Part shown: in pieces, positions 32,619-41,513 of the stretch
How the letters are laid out: every line of letters begins with the position of its first letter
How positions within the stretch are numbered: position 1 is the stretch's first letter
Virus record (IMG/VR): IMGVR_UViG_3300042542_003555
Location: 1-64,000 of that record
DNA from: a virus
Length of the DNA stretch: 64,000 bases
Direction: 5' to 3' (one strand)
Notes under the pieces: generated by a model
The model's database searches: none
What the model was told of the DNA's origin: nothing
The model's input: the letters and a program-made list of their open reading frames with translations, nothing else
Program-made: the position numbers and the translations under genes

Positions 32619-34926
32619 TTAATTTACCTCTTAGTTCATCAATTTGTTTTTGTTGTTCTTTGATTGCCTCAATTAACAGTCCTATCATGTTTTGATACAT
32701 TACAGATTTTCCATCGTTAGATTCAACTACCAAATATGGTAATGTCTTTTCTACTTCTTGAGCAATTACACCCATACTCTTTTGACCGTTGTCTTTCCAG
32801 TTATACTCAACACCTCTTAGCTGTTTAATAGTATCAATAGGATTTTGAATCGTTGAAATATTTGTTTTTAGTTTTTCATCTGACGTTGAAGTAATAACTG
32901 TAGATGATAGTGTTCCTGTTGATGGAACATAAGTTAGTTTGGTACTTGAAACATCTACATCTGATAGTGTTCCTGATATTGTAGCAGAAAATAATGGATA
33001 ATGTGTTGTAGAATTTGCAGTTTCATTCGTGATTGTTGCACCTACTGGTCCTGCAAGTTGTGCATTTGTAATCAATCCAGTAATCTGTGTGTTGGCAATG
33101 CGTAGTGCTGTTTGTGCAGCCCAGATAGGAACACCACCAACTCCAGCCATTAACAACTGACCCTGCGTACCGACAGAAGTAAATGTGGTATTACCTACTG
33201 CTGCTTGATATAAAATAGCATTTGCAGAACCACCACCAACTGATGCTGATGTTGCAGAGGTACTAAAGTCTACCCACTGTGAAGAATTACCATCATTGAT
33301 GTATGTGTACATTGTACCGTCATTACTATCTACCCATCTATCACCAACTGTGTTTCCTGATGCTGGTGGTGATGTATCGTATGTCAATGCACCACTACCT
33401 CCACCACCTCCAGATGCAGTAGAGTTGATTGTAATAGTTCTTGTAGTAGTACACGCAGAGATACTGATATTATTACCAGCAGTAATTGTCAATGTGTCTG
33501 CATTACTATTTGGTGTTATGTTGACACTGTTTGCTGCAATTGTGGTAAATCCTGTCTGTACCGCAGCATTCGCCTCATTATATGCTGCTTGAGCAAATGT
33601 GTTAACACTAGTGATATTGGTATTCTGTAGAGTGTTTACTGCTTGTAATGCTACAGTATTACCAGAAGCATTATTAGCTTGACCGTAAGCAGCAGTTGCT
33701 AGAGTCACGCCAGCATTAGCAGAATTAAATGCTGAACCCGCTAAAGTGTTTATGCTAGTGATATTAGTATTTTGAGCAGTATTAACCGCTTGTAATGCCA
33801 CAGTATTACCAGAAGCATTATTAGCTTGACCGTAAGCAGCAGTTGCTAGAGTCACGCCAGCATTAGCAGAATTAAATGCTGAACCAGCAAAGGTATTAAC
33901 ACTAGTAATATTGGTATTTGTGGTTGTCATCTGTGACTGTAGAGCCACAGTATTACCAGAAGCATTATTAGCTTGACCGTAAGCAGCAGTTGCTAGAGTC
34001 ACACCGGCGTTTGCAGAGTTCCAAGCATTGGTCATCGTGCTGAAAACATCTAATCCATTTACTGTAGCACGGGTAGAAATTAAATTAGCTTTAACTACAT
34101 TTGCATATAGGTTTGCATAAGCAAAGGTTGGATTAGCAATATTAATTAAAGTATTACTTAATACTTGCTGTGTATATCCTTCAAATAATATCCATTCTTT
34201 TTGAATAGGATCTCTGAAGAAACCAGTATGTGTTTCACCTGAAGGTCCTCCATAATTTCCAACAAAACCAATATCTAAAGCATCAGTTGTGATATTACCA
34301 TTTGCTAAAAAGATTAATGAATCGGTGATTGATAAGTCATTGGTAGTAATAGTTGTTGAGTTACCTAGTACAATTAAGTTTCCTTCAACTACTAAATTAT
34401 TTTGTATAGTTACATTACCTGTTATTGTTCCACCGGTAGTGTTAAATTTCAGGTTTGCTGTATTGTATGCTGCTTGAGCAAATGTATTTGTTGAAGCAAT
34501 CCAATTATTTTGTGTATTGTTAATTGCGCCTTCAGCATTAGCTTTACCATATGCTGATGTTGCTAGTGCATCTGTGTATCCAATATTTGTATTGGTAGTT
34601 GTCATCTGTGCCTGTAAGGCTACAGTATTACCAGAAGCAGTATTAGCAGCATCAAATGCCGCTTGCGCTAAAACACCAGAGTTTGCTGTATTATATGCTG
34701 CTTGTGCAAAAGTGTTGATGCTAATAATTGCAGTGTTTTGAGTTTGATTAATTACATTTTGAGTATTAGCTTCACCATAGGCTGCTCTTGCTAAAGTATC
34801 AGCACCAAGAATTATAGCATCGATTGATTGAATATCCCATGCGTACCCATTCCATACCCAGGTTTTTGTACCAACGGTATAGACTTGATTTAATGTAGGT
34901 GATGATGGAAAATTAATTGGCATCAA
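32608..34926 (-). CDS. Tail fibre with C-terminal S74 self-cleaving chaperone, 772 aa
   Basis: N-terminal attachment module INFPSSPTLNQVYTVGTKTW, AQAAYNTAN linkers, a beta domain, three tandem 49-aa repeats around residues 290-440, and the C-terminal intramolecular chaperone of peptidase S74 (endosialidase type). The cleavage site is TS-TSDEKLK, with Ser682 and Lys687 as the Ser+5 Lys dyad, followed by GVEYNWKDNGQKSMGVIAQEVE and a final coiled coil. The chaperone trimerises the fibre, then cuts itself off. It overlaps the next gene by 4 nt (ATGA). Confidence 0.9.
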   Translation of the reverse strand: MMPINFPSSPTLNQVYTVGTKTWVWNGYAWDIQSIDAIILGADTLARAAYGEANTQNVINQTQNTAIISINTFAQAAYNTANSGVLAQAAFDAANTASGNTVALQAQMTTTNTNIGYTDALATSAYGKANAEGAINNTQNNWIASTNTFAQAAYNTANLKFNTTGGTITGNVTIQNNLVVEGNLIVLGNSTTITTNDLSITDSLIFLANGNITTDALDIGFVGNYGGPSGETHTGFFRDPIQKEWILFEGYTQQVLSNTLINIANPTFAYANLYANVVKANLISTRATVNGLDVFSTMTNAWNSANAGVTLATAAYGQANNASGNTVALQSQMTTTNTNITSVNTFAGSAFNSANAGVTLATAAYGQANNASGNTVALQAVNTAQNTNITSINTLAGSAFNSANAGVTLATAAYGQANNASGNTVALQAVNTLQNTNITSVNTFAQAAYNEANAAVQTGFTTIAANSVNITPNSNADTLTITAGNNISISACTTTRTITINSTASGGGGGSGALTYDTSPPASGNTVGDRWVDSNDGTMYTYINDGNSSQWVDFSTSATSASVGGGSANAILYQAAVGNTTFTSVGTQGQLLMAGVGGVPIWAAQTALRIANTQITGLITNAQLAGPVGATITNETANSTTHYPLFSATISGTLSDVDVSSTKLTYVPSTGTLSSTVITSTSDEKLKTNISTIQNPIDTIKQLRGVEYNWKDNGQKSMGVIAQEVEKTLPYLVVESNDGKSVMYQNMIGLLIEAIKEQQKQIDELRGKLNAN
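33600..34040 (-). repeat. Three tandem 147-bp repeats within a fibre gene
   Basis: Near-identical 147-bp units begin at about 33661, 33808 and 33955 (exact spacing 147 and 147). Each encodes a 49-aa unit containing AFNSANAGVTLATAAYGQA and ASGNTVALQ. Divergent copies occur in other fibre genes (near 31996, 36300 and 56010). Confidence 0.85.
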
Positions 34927-35222
34927 ATTGCCTCAAGTTCTGTAACAGGTATGTTTTGTCTTGCCACCGCTGCGATCTCAGCCGCAACCCTGTCTTTCTC
35001 GGCCTGCCACACTGTGATTACTTGTTGAAACTGATCGAACGATGTAATTTCTTCGTTGCCTGTCATTTTTTTAGTAACAGGGTCTTTGCGTTCAATTTCT
35101 CCATATGTATCATACCATTGCACTGCGTGAATAGTGACATCCATGAAAGACAAATCTAGATTACCATAACCTTCACCATCTACGGAAACACTGTTGTCAT
35201 CGGGCAGAATAGTTACTCTCAT
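34923..35222 (-). CDS. Hypothetical fibre-region protein, 99 aa
   Basis: Small protein between fibre genes. The N-terminal half looks beta (MRVTILPDDNSVSVDGEGYG, DVTIHAVQWYDTYGEIE), the C-terminal half is a helix (FQQVITVWQAEKDRVAAEIAAV). This two-part form is common in small helper proteins in phage fibre regions, but I cannot assign a family. ATGA overlap with both the upstream and the downstream gene suggests tight co-expression with the 772-aa fibre. Confidence 0.75.
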   Translation of the reverse strand: MRVTILPDDNSVSVDGEGYGNLDLSFMDVTIHAVQWYDTYGEIERKDPVTKKMTGNEEITSFDQFQQVITVWQAEKDRVAAEIAAVARQNIPVTELEAI

Positions 35223-35530
35223 TGTTTTGCTCCTATTAAAACTTGTTGTGCCGGATGGACACCTGCCGCAGCAAGTAATACTTGTTGGCCAACTTCGTTA
35301 GCCTTAACCATTTCATTGCGGAATGATTCTACTGCTGCTCCTGTCTGCCGTTGTTGTTGGCTATTTTCTATCATAAGCATAGGCATCCACGCCATAGAAC
35401 AAGCCCACTCATCGACTTCTTTGCCTGTGTTTGGATTCGTGCCACGCACTTGAGTAAACCATGCACAATCAAGTTGTCTACAAGGGTTAAAATTGTCCAG
35501 TGGACATCCATTTTTAGGTTTTAATTCCAT
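35219..35530 (-). CDS. Conserved hypothetical protein with Cys cluster, 103 aa
   Basis: The N-terminal part has four Cys in the spacing C9-x7-C17-x4-C22-x21-C44 around CAWFTQVRGTNPNTGKEVDEW, which suggests a metal-bound or disulfide-stabilised fold. The C-terminal half is helical (GAAVESFRNEMVKANEVGQQ). I recall similar proteins in other aquatic phages without a known role. It lies between two fibre genes and shares 1 to 4 nt with each, so a structural or assembly role is likely by context only. Confidence 0.75.
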   Translation of the reverse strand: MELKPKNGCPLDNFNPCRQLDCAWFTQVRGTNPNTGKEVDEWACSMAWMPMLMIENSQQQRQTGAAVESFRNEMVKANEVGQQVLLAAAGVHPAQQVLIGAKQ

Positions 35531-37125
35531 TAGTCTTTACTCGCAATAATTAAATCAACATAAGAAACAGCAAGGTTGATTGCTGTGCCGGAGAATGAGT
35601 GGTTGTGTGAGCCGCCACTACCTGCGCTACTTGTGCCAAAAGTAGCACCTGCTGTTTGCGCTACGCCAACGTATCCCGCAACACCGCTGTTACCTCCACC
35701 CCCATCCGTACCAGTAATTGTGTCTATATTATGAGAGTGACTTGGAATTTGCGAAGTGCTTAGTGTTGTACTACCTACCGTACCACTCACGCCTTGAGAA
35801 GCAAACGCCGTGGTAAACGCAACAGAACCGCCAGAGCTTGCTGAACCAGACACCACACGCAATGCTTTGTTGTCATGTGTAATTTGTTTAGTCCATCCAG
35901 TGGGAGCTGCCGTCTGTTGGAACAACATAAGTGTGCCAGAAGGAAATGAACTTCCACCAGCTGTAGCCCATGACAAGGTACCGGAACCATTAGTTGACAA
36001 TACTTGACCAGTTGTACCATCCGCAGTAGGTAGAGTGTATGTGGTTGATCCAGCAGCGGCACCGGGCGCTAAACCAACATAACCAGATGTTGCGCCACTT
36101 AATCTTAATGTACCTTTTACATCAAGTCTGGACCCCGGCGAAACAATACCAATCCCCACATTGCCAGTGATATTTAAGTTACCATCTAAAGTTCCAGATG
36201 TATTAGCAAGCGCATTATTTGCTTTAGTAAAAGCAGCACCCGCAAATGTATTAATGCTAGTAATATTAGTATTTTGAGTAGTATTAACTGCCTGTAGTGC
36301 TACAGTATTACTTGAAGCATTATTAGCAGTGTCTCTAGCATAATCATCTACACCAGTAGATGGCACTACTTGTCCTGTAGAAGTAGTTACTGTCAAACTA
36401 CCGTTTGTATTACTTAATCTCAATCCACCCAAATCAATTGATCCTGGCCCAACATATAGTGAATGCCAACGATTAGTATCTGAACCAAGATAATAAGTAT
36501 TTGTTGTGGCCGGTGTTAAGTTGCCAGTAATACTGGAACTTCCTGTTAAAGGAATTGCATTGTTTGCTTTATCAAATGCAGCCTGAGCAAGCGTATTGGT
36601 GTGAACTGTGTTTGATGATGCAGCAGTAGGTCCTGTTTCTGCCCAGGTAGGATTAGAAACATTACCAAAATTTGTATATTCAAAACCAGTGTCGCTATTA
36701 ATCCATATATCGCCAGTATTTGCTACTGCTGGTGTTGTGTTTTGATAAAAGAAATCTGTTTTTGTATTTGCTTCATCAAAAGCAGCATTGGCTGTATTGT
36801 ATGCTGCTTGTGCTAAAGTACCATCACCTCCACCACTTGCGGTAGAATTGATTGTAATTGTTTTGGAAGTTGTATTTGTTGATATCGCAATATTATTACC
36901 AGGAACAATATTTAAGATATCTGTAGGACTGGTAGCAATAATAAGAGAGTTATTGGAATTGACAGTTGAAAACGTTTTTTGGTTTTCAATTGCTTTAATT
37001 CCAACACCATTCTTATAGAACAGTTTTCCATCAGCATAGTTAATCGCCAACTCACCATGCGCTAGGTCAGCTGGAGTATTACCTGTTTGTCCTGATTTTC
37101 TTAACTGTATTGTTGTGTTTGACAT
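35530..37125 (-). CDS. Tail fibre with collar-type HxH tip, 531 aa
   Basis: N-terminal module NTTIQLRKSGQTGNTPADLAHGELAINY, a paralogue of the start of the 609-aa fibre. Then linkers with AQAAYNTANAAF, a beta segment GTLDGNLNITGNVGIG, and a C-terminal collar/tip domain: SGTLMLFQQTAAPTGWTK, IPSHSHNIDTI and GGSHNHSFSG. The paired HxH motifs resemble the iron-binding tip of T4 gp37/gp12-type fibres. Probably a receptor-binding fibre. Confidence 0.87.
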   Translation of the reverse strand: MSNTTIQLRKSGQTGNTPADLAHGELAINYADGKLFYKNGVGIKAIENQKTFSTVNSNNSLIIATSPTDILNIVPGNNIAISTNTTSKTITINSTASGGGDGTLAQAAYNTANAAFDEANTKTDFFYQNTTPAVANTGDIWINSDTGFEYTNFGNVSNPTWAETGPTAASSNTVHTNTLAQAAFDKANNAIPLTGSSSITGNLTPATTNTYYLGSDTNRWHSLYVGPGSIDLGGLRLSNTNGSLTVTTSTGQVVPSTGVDDYARDTANNASSNTVALQAVNTTQNTNITSINTFAGAAFTKANNALANTSGTLDGNLNITGNVGIGIVSPGSRLDVKGTLRLSGATSGYVGLAPGAAAGSTTYTLPTADGTTGQVLSTNGSGTLSWATAGGSSFPSGTLMLFQQTAAPTGWTKQITHDNKALRVVSGSASSGGSVAFTTAFASQGVSGTVGSTTLSTSQIPSHSHNIDTITGTDGGGGNSGVAGYVGVAQTAGATFGTSSAGSGGSHNHSFSGTAINLAVSYVDLIIASKD

Positions 37126-37128
37126 TTA

Positions 37129-37740
37129 CTAGAAACTTCCGCCATCCTTGAGAATTTCATCCGATATAATTAATTCTTCCAAGTCTGCACCATCTACTGT
37201 CACTTGTGCAGCCTTAGCCTCATCAATTTTTTTTCTTTTGGCAGGAGTTAATTTTAAATAGTCAATTTGATCATTTAGTTCTTTGATTGCATTCTCATGT
37301 TCTTTTTTGAGAGTTTCAATTTCAGAACCATATTTGCTATGCACATTTTCCAATTCCTCACGGGTCTTGCCCAACTCATTTCTGAAAGTGTCAACATGTT
37401 GCAACTGATGCTTGACACTTTCATATTCTGATTTAACAACCGAGAGATCATTTACTTGACCTCTCAGAGTGTTGATGGTATTAGTATGCACATTTATTTC
37501 ATTTTGAAGTTGCTGAATTCTAGCATTATCAGAAGAATTTTTAATTGTTTTTGTTGATTCTAATTCTTTTTTTGTAGAATCAACAGTAGAAGTCAATTCT
37601 TCAATTTTTGTTTGCAACTCCTTAATAACATTTTCAGTTAACTTTAAATTTGCTTGTAGAGAAATGCTTTTAACAATGCTATCTTGCAAAGTCTTCGACA
37701 TTATATCTACATAGTATTCAACATATTTTTCTTGGCTCAT
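37129..37740 (-). CDS. Coiled-coil fibre-region protein, 203 aa
   Basis: Almost entirely heptad-like coiled coil from about residue 15 to 160 (ENVIKELQTKIEELTSTV, RIQQLQNEINVHTNTINTL, ELGKTREELENVHSKYG), then ADLEELIISDEILKDGGSF. The C-terminal DGG-x-F ending matches those of two neighbouring fibre genes. It may be a structural stalk, or a helper that binds the same site as the fibre C termini. No membrane segment. GAAATG-type weak ribosome site with GGAG nearby. Confidence 0.75.
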   Translation of the reverse strand: MSQEKYVEYYVDIMSKTLQDSIVKSISLQANLKLTENVIKELQTKIEELTSTVDSTKKELESTKTIKNSSDNARIQQLQNEINVHTNTINTLRGQVNDLSVVKSEYESVKHQLQHVDTFRNELGKTREELENVHSKYGSEIETLKKEHENAIKELNDQIDYLKLTPAKRKKIDEAKAAQVTVDGADLEELIISDEILKDGGSF

Positions 37741-37778
37741 TTCAAACTCCTATCATTTAAAAAATTATATATTCATTA

Positions 37779-37786
37779 TATTTAGA
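37779..37786 (-). promoter_or_regulatory. Weak late promoter candidate (TCTAAATA)
   Basis: TCTAAATA on the minus strand, 39 nt before the coiled-coil gene's ATG, overlapping the stop codon of the 609-aa fibre. One base off consensus; the same variant occurs before gp18. Confidence 0.35.
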
Positions 37787-39611
37787 ATGCGCCTCCATCG
37801 AGAACATATGAATAACGAATCTCTTTTGTATTTGAGTTATAGAATGCAATACCATCATAAGTTGCATCTTGTGTTTCTGTATAACGAACAGGATTAACAA
37901 AGAAGCCAGATGTTGATGGGCTTAGATTTGTTCCAGAGGCATTCAATATGATACTACTTGCGGCTGCTGATTCAAAGCCTGCAAACTTACCAATCGCTAT
38001 GCTGTTTGCACCAATTGCAGTAGTATTTCCTTTACCTGCTTGTGTACCAATTGCAATAGAGTCTGCACCTTGTGATCCACCAGTATCGTAACCTAACGCA
38101 ATACCATACTGTCCTTGTGCCGATCCAGCTGAGTTACCAATTGCGACACCATATGAACCCTGACTGGTCATCCCAGCATTGATACCAATTGCAACAGCAG
38201 TTTGTCCTTGATTGACATTACCAGCACCGTAACCAATTGCAACACCATAGGCACCTTGATTATTGTAACCAGCAGAATCACCAATCGCAACTGCTTGTAA
38301 CCCTTGAGTTATTGTACCAGCATTTTGACCAAATGCTACTGCATCACCAGCAGTATCTTTGATAATTGCACCATTGGCTAACTGTATTCCCGAACCATTG
38401 TGTACTAACAGACCATTTGTACTTTGAATTGATAATGAGAAAGCACCATTTGCAATAGATGTTGGTGTCAGTGCATTGTCATCTGCATAGGAGAATCTTC
38501 CGTTTGCAGTATCAAAGTAAACTAGGTTAGTTGTTCTTGCATTAGGAATACTCGGTGCAAAAACACCTCCACTAACACTTAGAACTTGATTAACTGTGAT
38601 TGAATTTACTGTTACATTACCATCAAATGTAGATTCGTTTGAATCCACATAGAACATATTTGAACCAGAACTGCCTGTGTTATATAAATCAAGAGTCGCA
38701 GAGTTATCACTATTCTTTAGTTGTAAACGATTTGCTGAGTTAACAACTAGGTTACCATCTAATGTTGCTCCATTATCTAAGTATGGAGCATTGGCAAAAT
38801 ATGCATTGCCGTTAGCATATAACTGAGAACCAGACTGAAGTGTTAGAACATTCAGTACGTTAGAAGTATTTGCAGTTAAGTTTGCTCTTAGTGTTGCTAG
38901 TGCAAAACTATTAGAGAACGGCGTAATAACGTTTGCTGTTGGTTCTGTTGTATAGTCATTGAACAGATAGTATTGTTTATCTGCTGAGTGGCGATAGAAA
39001 CCAGTATGTTTTTGAGTACCATCGTTATAGTGACCGACAAAACCAATATCAACTATGTCAGAAGTGTTGTTTGTAGCGAGTTGAATTAACGAGTCACCAA
39101 CTTTAAGAGTATCAACATTGACGATTGTTTCTGTACCAAGAACTATTAGGTTTCCTGATATTTGAACACTAGAATCAATGTACTGCGTAACAATAGGAGT
39201 GTTTGCACGGAAAACAGTATTATCTACATTAAACGTTACTGTATTTGCTGTGACTGCTGATGTAATACCAGAAGCACCAACAAATCCAAGGGTATCTGTA
39301 AGCAGATTAATTGCATCAGTTCCAGTATCACCAGAAATATTAAGTGTACTAGAGATTGCTGCGGTACTAATATTAGTAATTACACCATTAGCACCCACAC
39401 GAATGATAGGAATAGCTGTGGTGGAACCATACTCATTTGGAGTAATTCCAAAGTTTTTATATCCACCAATCTCTAAAGCACTTACTCCGTCTGGTGTACC
39501 AATGAATAGATTATTGGATGTGTATGAGTAGGCTAATTCACCTGCTGCTAAGTTTGCTGGTGTCGCTGTAGCAAACGAGCGTTTAATGAGAATTTCTGTA
39601 TTAGAGGCCAT
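37782..39611 (-). CDS. Tail fibre with YadA-like beta-roll repeats, 609 aa
   Basis: N-terminal module NTEILIKRSFATATPANLAAGELAYSY, a mid section with SVQISGNLIVLGTETIVNVDTLKVGDSL and a FVGHYNDGTQKHTGFYR domain shared with the 772-aa fibre. Around residues 425-560 there are about eight degenerate 14-16-residue repeats of the form AVAIG-x-x-AG-x-x-x-QG, as in the left-handed beta-roll head of trimeric autotransporters. It ends in SYVLDGGAF. Probably a trimeric adhesin-like fibre. Confidence 0.85.
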   Translation of the reverse strand: MASNTEILIKRSFATATPANLAAGELAYSYTSNNLFIGTPDGVSALEIGGYKNFGITPNEYGSTTAIPIIRVGANGVITNISTAAISSTLNISGDTGTDAINLLTDTLGFVGASGITSAVTANTVTFNVDNTVFRANTPIVTQYIDSSVQISGNLIVLGTETIVNVDTLKVGDSLIQLATNNTSDIVDIGFVGHYNDGTQKHTGFYRHSADKQYYLFNDYTTEPTANVITPFSNSFALATLRANLTANTSNVLNVLTLQSGSQLYANGNAYFANAPYLDNGATLDGNLVVNSANRLQLKNSDNSATLDLYNTGSSGSNMFYVDSNESTFDGNVTVNSITVNQVLSVSGGVFAPSIPNARTTNLVYFDTANGRFSYADDNALTPTSIANGAFSLSIQSTNGLLVHNGSGIQLANGAIIKDTAGDAVAFGQNAGTITQGLQAVAIGDSAGYNNQGAYGVAIGYGAGNVNQGQTAVAIGINAGMTSQGSYGVAIGNSAGSAQGQYGIALGYDTGGSQGADSIAIGTQAGKGNTTAIGANSIAIGKFAGFESAAASSIILNASGTNLSPSTSGFFVNPVRYTETQDATYDGIAFYNSNTKEIRYSYVLDGGAF

Positions 39612-39638
39612 GTTACTTCCTTATTGTTGTTATTTGTT

Positions 39639-39646
39639 TATTTATG
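39639..39646 (-). promoter_or_regulatory. Late promoter candidate (CATAAATA) for the 609-aa fibre
   Basis: CATAAATA on the minus strand, one base off TATAAATA, 28 nt before the ATG, overlapping the stop codon of the 87-aa gene. Confidence 0.5.
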
Positions 39647-39905
39647 TAAATATGCCACCGTCAATAGTTGCTACTACTGTTGCTGTGTTTGAAAACACTA
39701 AGTTACCTGTCATTGTATCACCAGTTTTACTTACTTTAGTATTTGCTGTATTGTATGCTGCTTGTGCTAACGATAAGGCAGTGTTAGCAACGGTTTCTGC
39801 ATCGGTTGCGCCAACAAATGTCGCAGTTGTGCTGACGGTTTGTTGATTACCTTGATTAACCCTAACGCTTATCTGTTGTACTGGATTGACTATTACGTTA
39901 GGCAT
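39642..39905 (-). CDS. Small fibre-like protein, 87 aa
   Basis: Short relative of the fibres: an N-terminal beta segment (NVIVNPVQQISVRVNQGNQQ), one ANTALSLAQAAYNTANTKVSK linker and a KTGDTMTGNLVFSNTATV segment (a common phage fibre motif), ending in IDGGIFT. The DGG ending matches the neighbouring fibre proteins. It may be a proximal connector or a cut-down fibre. It starts one nt from the upstream gene. Confidence 0.75.
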   Translation of the reverse strand: MPNVIVNPVQQISVRVNQGNQQTVSTTATFVGATDAETVANTALSLAQAAYNTANTKVSKTGDTMTGNLVFSNTATVVATIDGGIFT

Positions 39906-39906
39906 T

Positions 39907-40254
39907 TTAGTTTCTTGTTACTGATGGTGAAACAAATATTTGTCCTTCTAATACACGGGTAACATTTCCTGATGCGGTTTCTGTAATAATAACATCATAC
40001 ACTAGTTTCTGCATTGAACTTACATTGGAAGTTGTTGCTGAGTTTGCAGACAACTGAATAATACCAGAGTTGGCATTATATACACTTGCAGTAAAATTAA
40101 TAGCAACGTTTGAAGAATAATAAGAAGTTCTTGCTTGGCTCTTTACAGTAAAACCATTGAGATTGTAGGGTGCACCAGTGTTATCCGCAAGGGTCATCTG
40201 CGTAGTAAATGTGGTTCCTTGTTCTAGGAAAAGGTCTTGATACCCGCTAGGCAT
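39907..40254 (-). CDS. Putative virion protein with Ig-like beta fold, 115 aa
   Basis: All-beta small protein: DLFLEQGTTFTTQMTLADNTG, YNLNGFTVKSQARTSYYSS, SGIIQLSANSATTSNV and KLVYDVIITETASGNVTRVLEGQIFVSP. The order of strands resembles the N-terminal domain of BppU-type baseplate/fibre proteins, where incoming strands grade into a T-x-x-V-LEG-x-I-x-V ending. A structural connector role is likely from context. GTTCC-type weak ribosome site. Confidence 0.75.
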   Translation of the reverse strand: MPSGYQDLFLEQGTTFTTQMTLADNTGAPYNLNGFTVKSQARTSYYSSNVAINFTASVYNANSGIIQLSANSATTSNVSSMQKLVYDVIITETASGNVTRVLEGQIFVSPSVTRN

Positions 40255-40263
40255 GATGTTCCT

Positions 40264-40611
40264 TTATGGTGTATTTGCTGATGCTTGATTAATCGTTATA
40301 CCGTACTCTTTTAGTTTTTGTTCTAATAATCTTTGAACTAATTCTTCGGTTGTTGGTGTTGTGCTTGATGGTGGTTCAGGATTAGTTAATTCTTTTGGAA
40401 GATGTTCTTCTGGTATATATTTTACTGTTTGTTCAGTTTCATCATAGAAAAAAAACTGAGGATCTTTGACATCAAAAGAATATTCAGTGTTTACAAAAAA
40501 TAAAAGATCGGCAACATCAAATTCTTCATCGTAAAAATAACAAACTCTTGATCCTAAGATATTATTATCCTTATCATAAACTTTTTCATCAGGATTAATT
40601 AAAGCTAACAT
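40264..40611 (-). CDS. Small adhesin-associated protein, copy 2 (115 aa)
   Basis: Follows the 290-aa glycine-rich adhesin. Its first ~75 residues (LALINPDEKVYDK, VCYFYDEEFDVADLLFFV, DPQFFFYDETEQTVKYIP) parallel the 82-aa protein that follows the other glycine-rich adhesin: an ALI-x-P start, then F-x-VA, then an FYFD/FFYD-x-x-x-x-TVK strand. The C-terminal tail adds PSSTTPTTEELVQRLLEQKL. It may be a dedicated chaperone or cap for its adhesin; the function is inferred from position alone. Confidence 0.75.
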   Translation of the reverse strand: MLALINPDEKVYDKDNNILGSRVCYFYDEEFDVADLLFFVNTEYSFDVKDPQFFFYDETEQTVKYIPEEHLPKELTNPEPPSSTTPTTEELVQRLLEQKLKEYGITINQASANTP

Positions 40612-40626
40612 CGTTTTCTCCGTTTA

Positions 40627-41499
40627 TTAGTATTCAACAATAACTATTCCACTAAATCCTGCGGTTCCACCAGCACCGCCGTTTGAACAACAACCACCGC
40701 CACCGCTGCCGCCTCCACCACCGCCTCTTCTATTAAAAGGTCCAGTTCCTGGTGTGCCAGCACCAGCCGGCGACAGACCTGGTCCTGCCGTACCTCCGGT
40801 ACCTACGGTTGCACCAGAAGCACCGCCGCCGCCTCCACCACCGCCACCTCTGGCAGGAACCGCCGGTGCCGCAGCACCATTACCGCCATTGACTCCACTG
40901 GCAGCACCACCTGCACTACCAGGAACAAAAGGCGATCCGCTATTATTGCTAGAAGCACCTCCTCCTCCACCACCACCACTACCAATAGTTACCGGAACAG
41001 CAGTGACGGGAAATGGTGCTGATAAAATCTTGACACCGTATCCACCTAAACCAGTAAAGGTTTGAGGTATACAACCAGTTCCGCCTGATATTCCAGAACC
41101 AGAAGTTCCATATTTTCCCGTTGAGAATCCATCAAGAATTAAATCAGCACCCGGAGCCGTGCCCGATGCTGATACAGTTCCGCCCGTAGCTGTTTGATAT
41201 GAACCAAACGATGTAGTTCCTCCACTAGCGCCAGCACCGCCAGGTTGGCCAGATGAGCTGGCACCTCCTGGCGCACCTCCTCCGCCACCCACTACTGTAA
41301 CCTTTAATTTAGTCGTTGAAGGTGGAATGTTAAATGTTCCTGGTGATGTAAACACCGTCATATTACTGAAACCACCAGCAGGAATAGCTGAAGGTGCAAT
41401 CTGTGGTCCAGTAATCAATCCAGTAATCTGTGTATTCGCTACAAATCCAGTGATATTTGCAGATGCACCAAAGCCCGCTAAGTTTCTATTAATACCCAT
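40627..41499 (-). CDS. Glycine-rich tip adhesin, copy 2 (290 aa)
   Basis: The N-terminal part carries ANTQITGLITGPQIAPSAIPAGGF, also found in the other adhesin. After a beta segment SPGTFNIPPSTTKLKVTVVGGG, the C-terminal two-thirds are glycine-rich loops (GGAPGG, SGGGGGGGA and a GGGGSGGGG run, with CC in the loop) and the chain ends GIVIVEY. This resembles the polyglycine-sandwich adhesins (gp38-type) at phage fibre tips. The loops are where receptor specificity is usually set. Confidence 0.85.
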   Translation of the reverse strand: MGINRNLAGFGASANITGFVANTQITGLITGPQIAPSAIPAGGFSNMTVFTSPGTFNIPPSTTKLKVTVVGGGGGAPGGASSSGQPGGAGASGGTTSFGSYQTATGGTVSASGTAPGADLILDGFSTGKYGTSGSGISGGTGCIPQTFTGLGGYGVKILSAPFPVTAVPVTIGSGGGGGGGASSNNSGSPFVPGSAGGAASGVNGGNGAAAPAVPARGGGGGGGGGASGATVGTGGTAGPGLSPAGAGTPGTGPFNRRGGGGGGSGGGGCCSNGGAGGTAGFSGIVIVEY

Positions 41500-41513
41500 T
41501 TAAGACTCCACTA

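Noticed and set aside
33600-34040. CRISPR-like spaced repeats
   Set aside because: The 147-bp units are in-frame coding repeats of a fibre, with no short repeat/spacer pattern.
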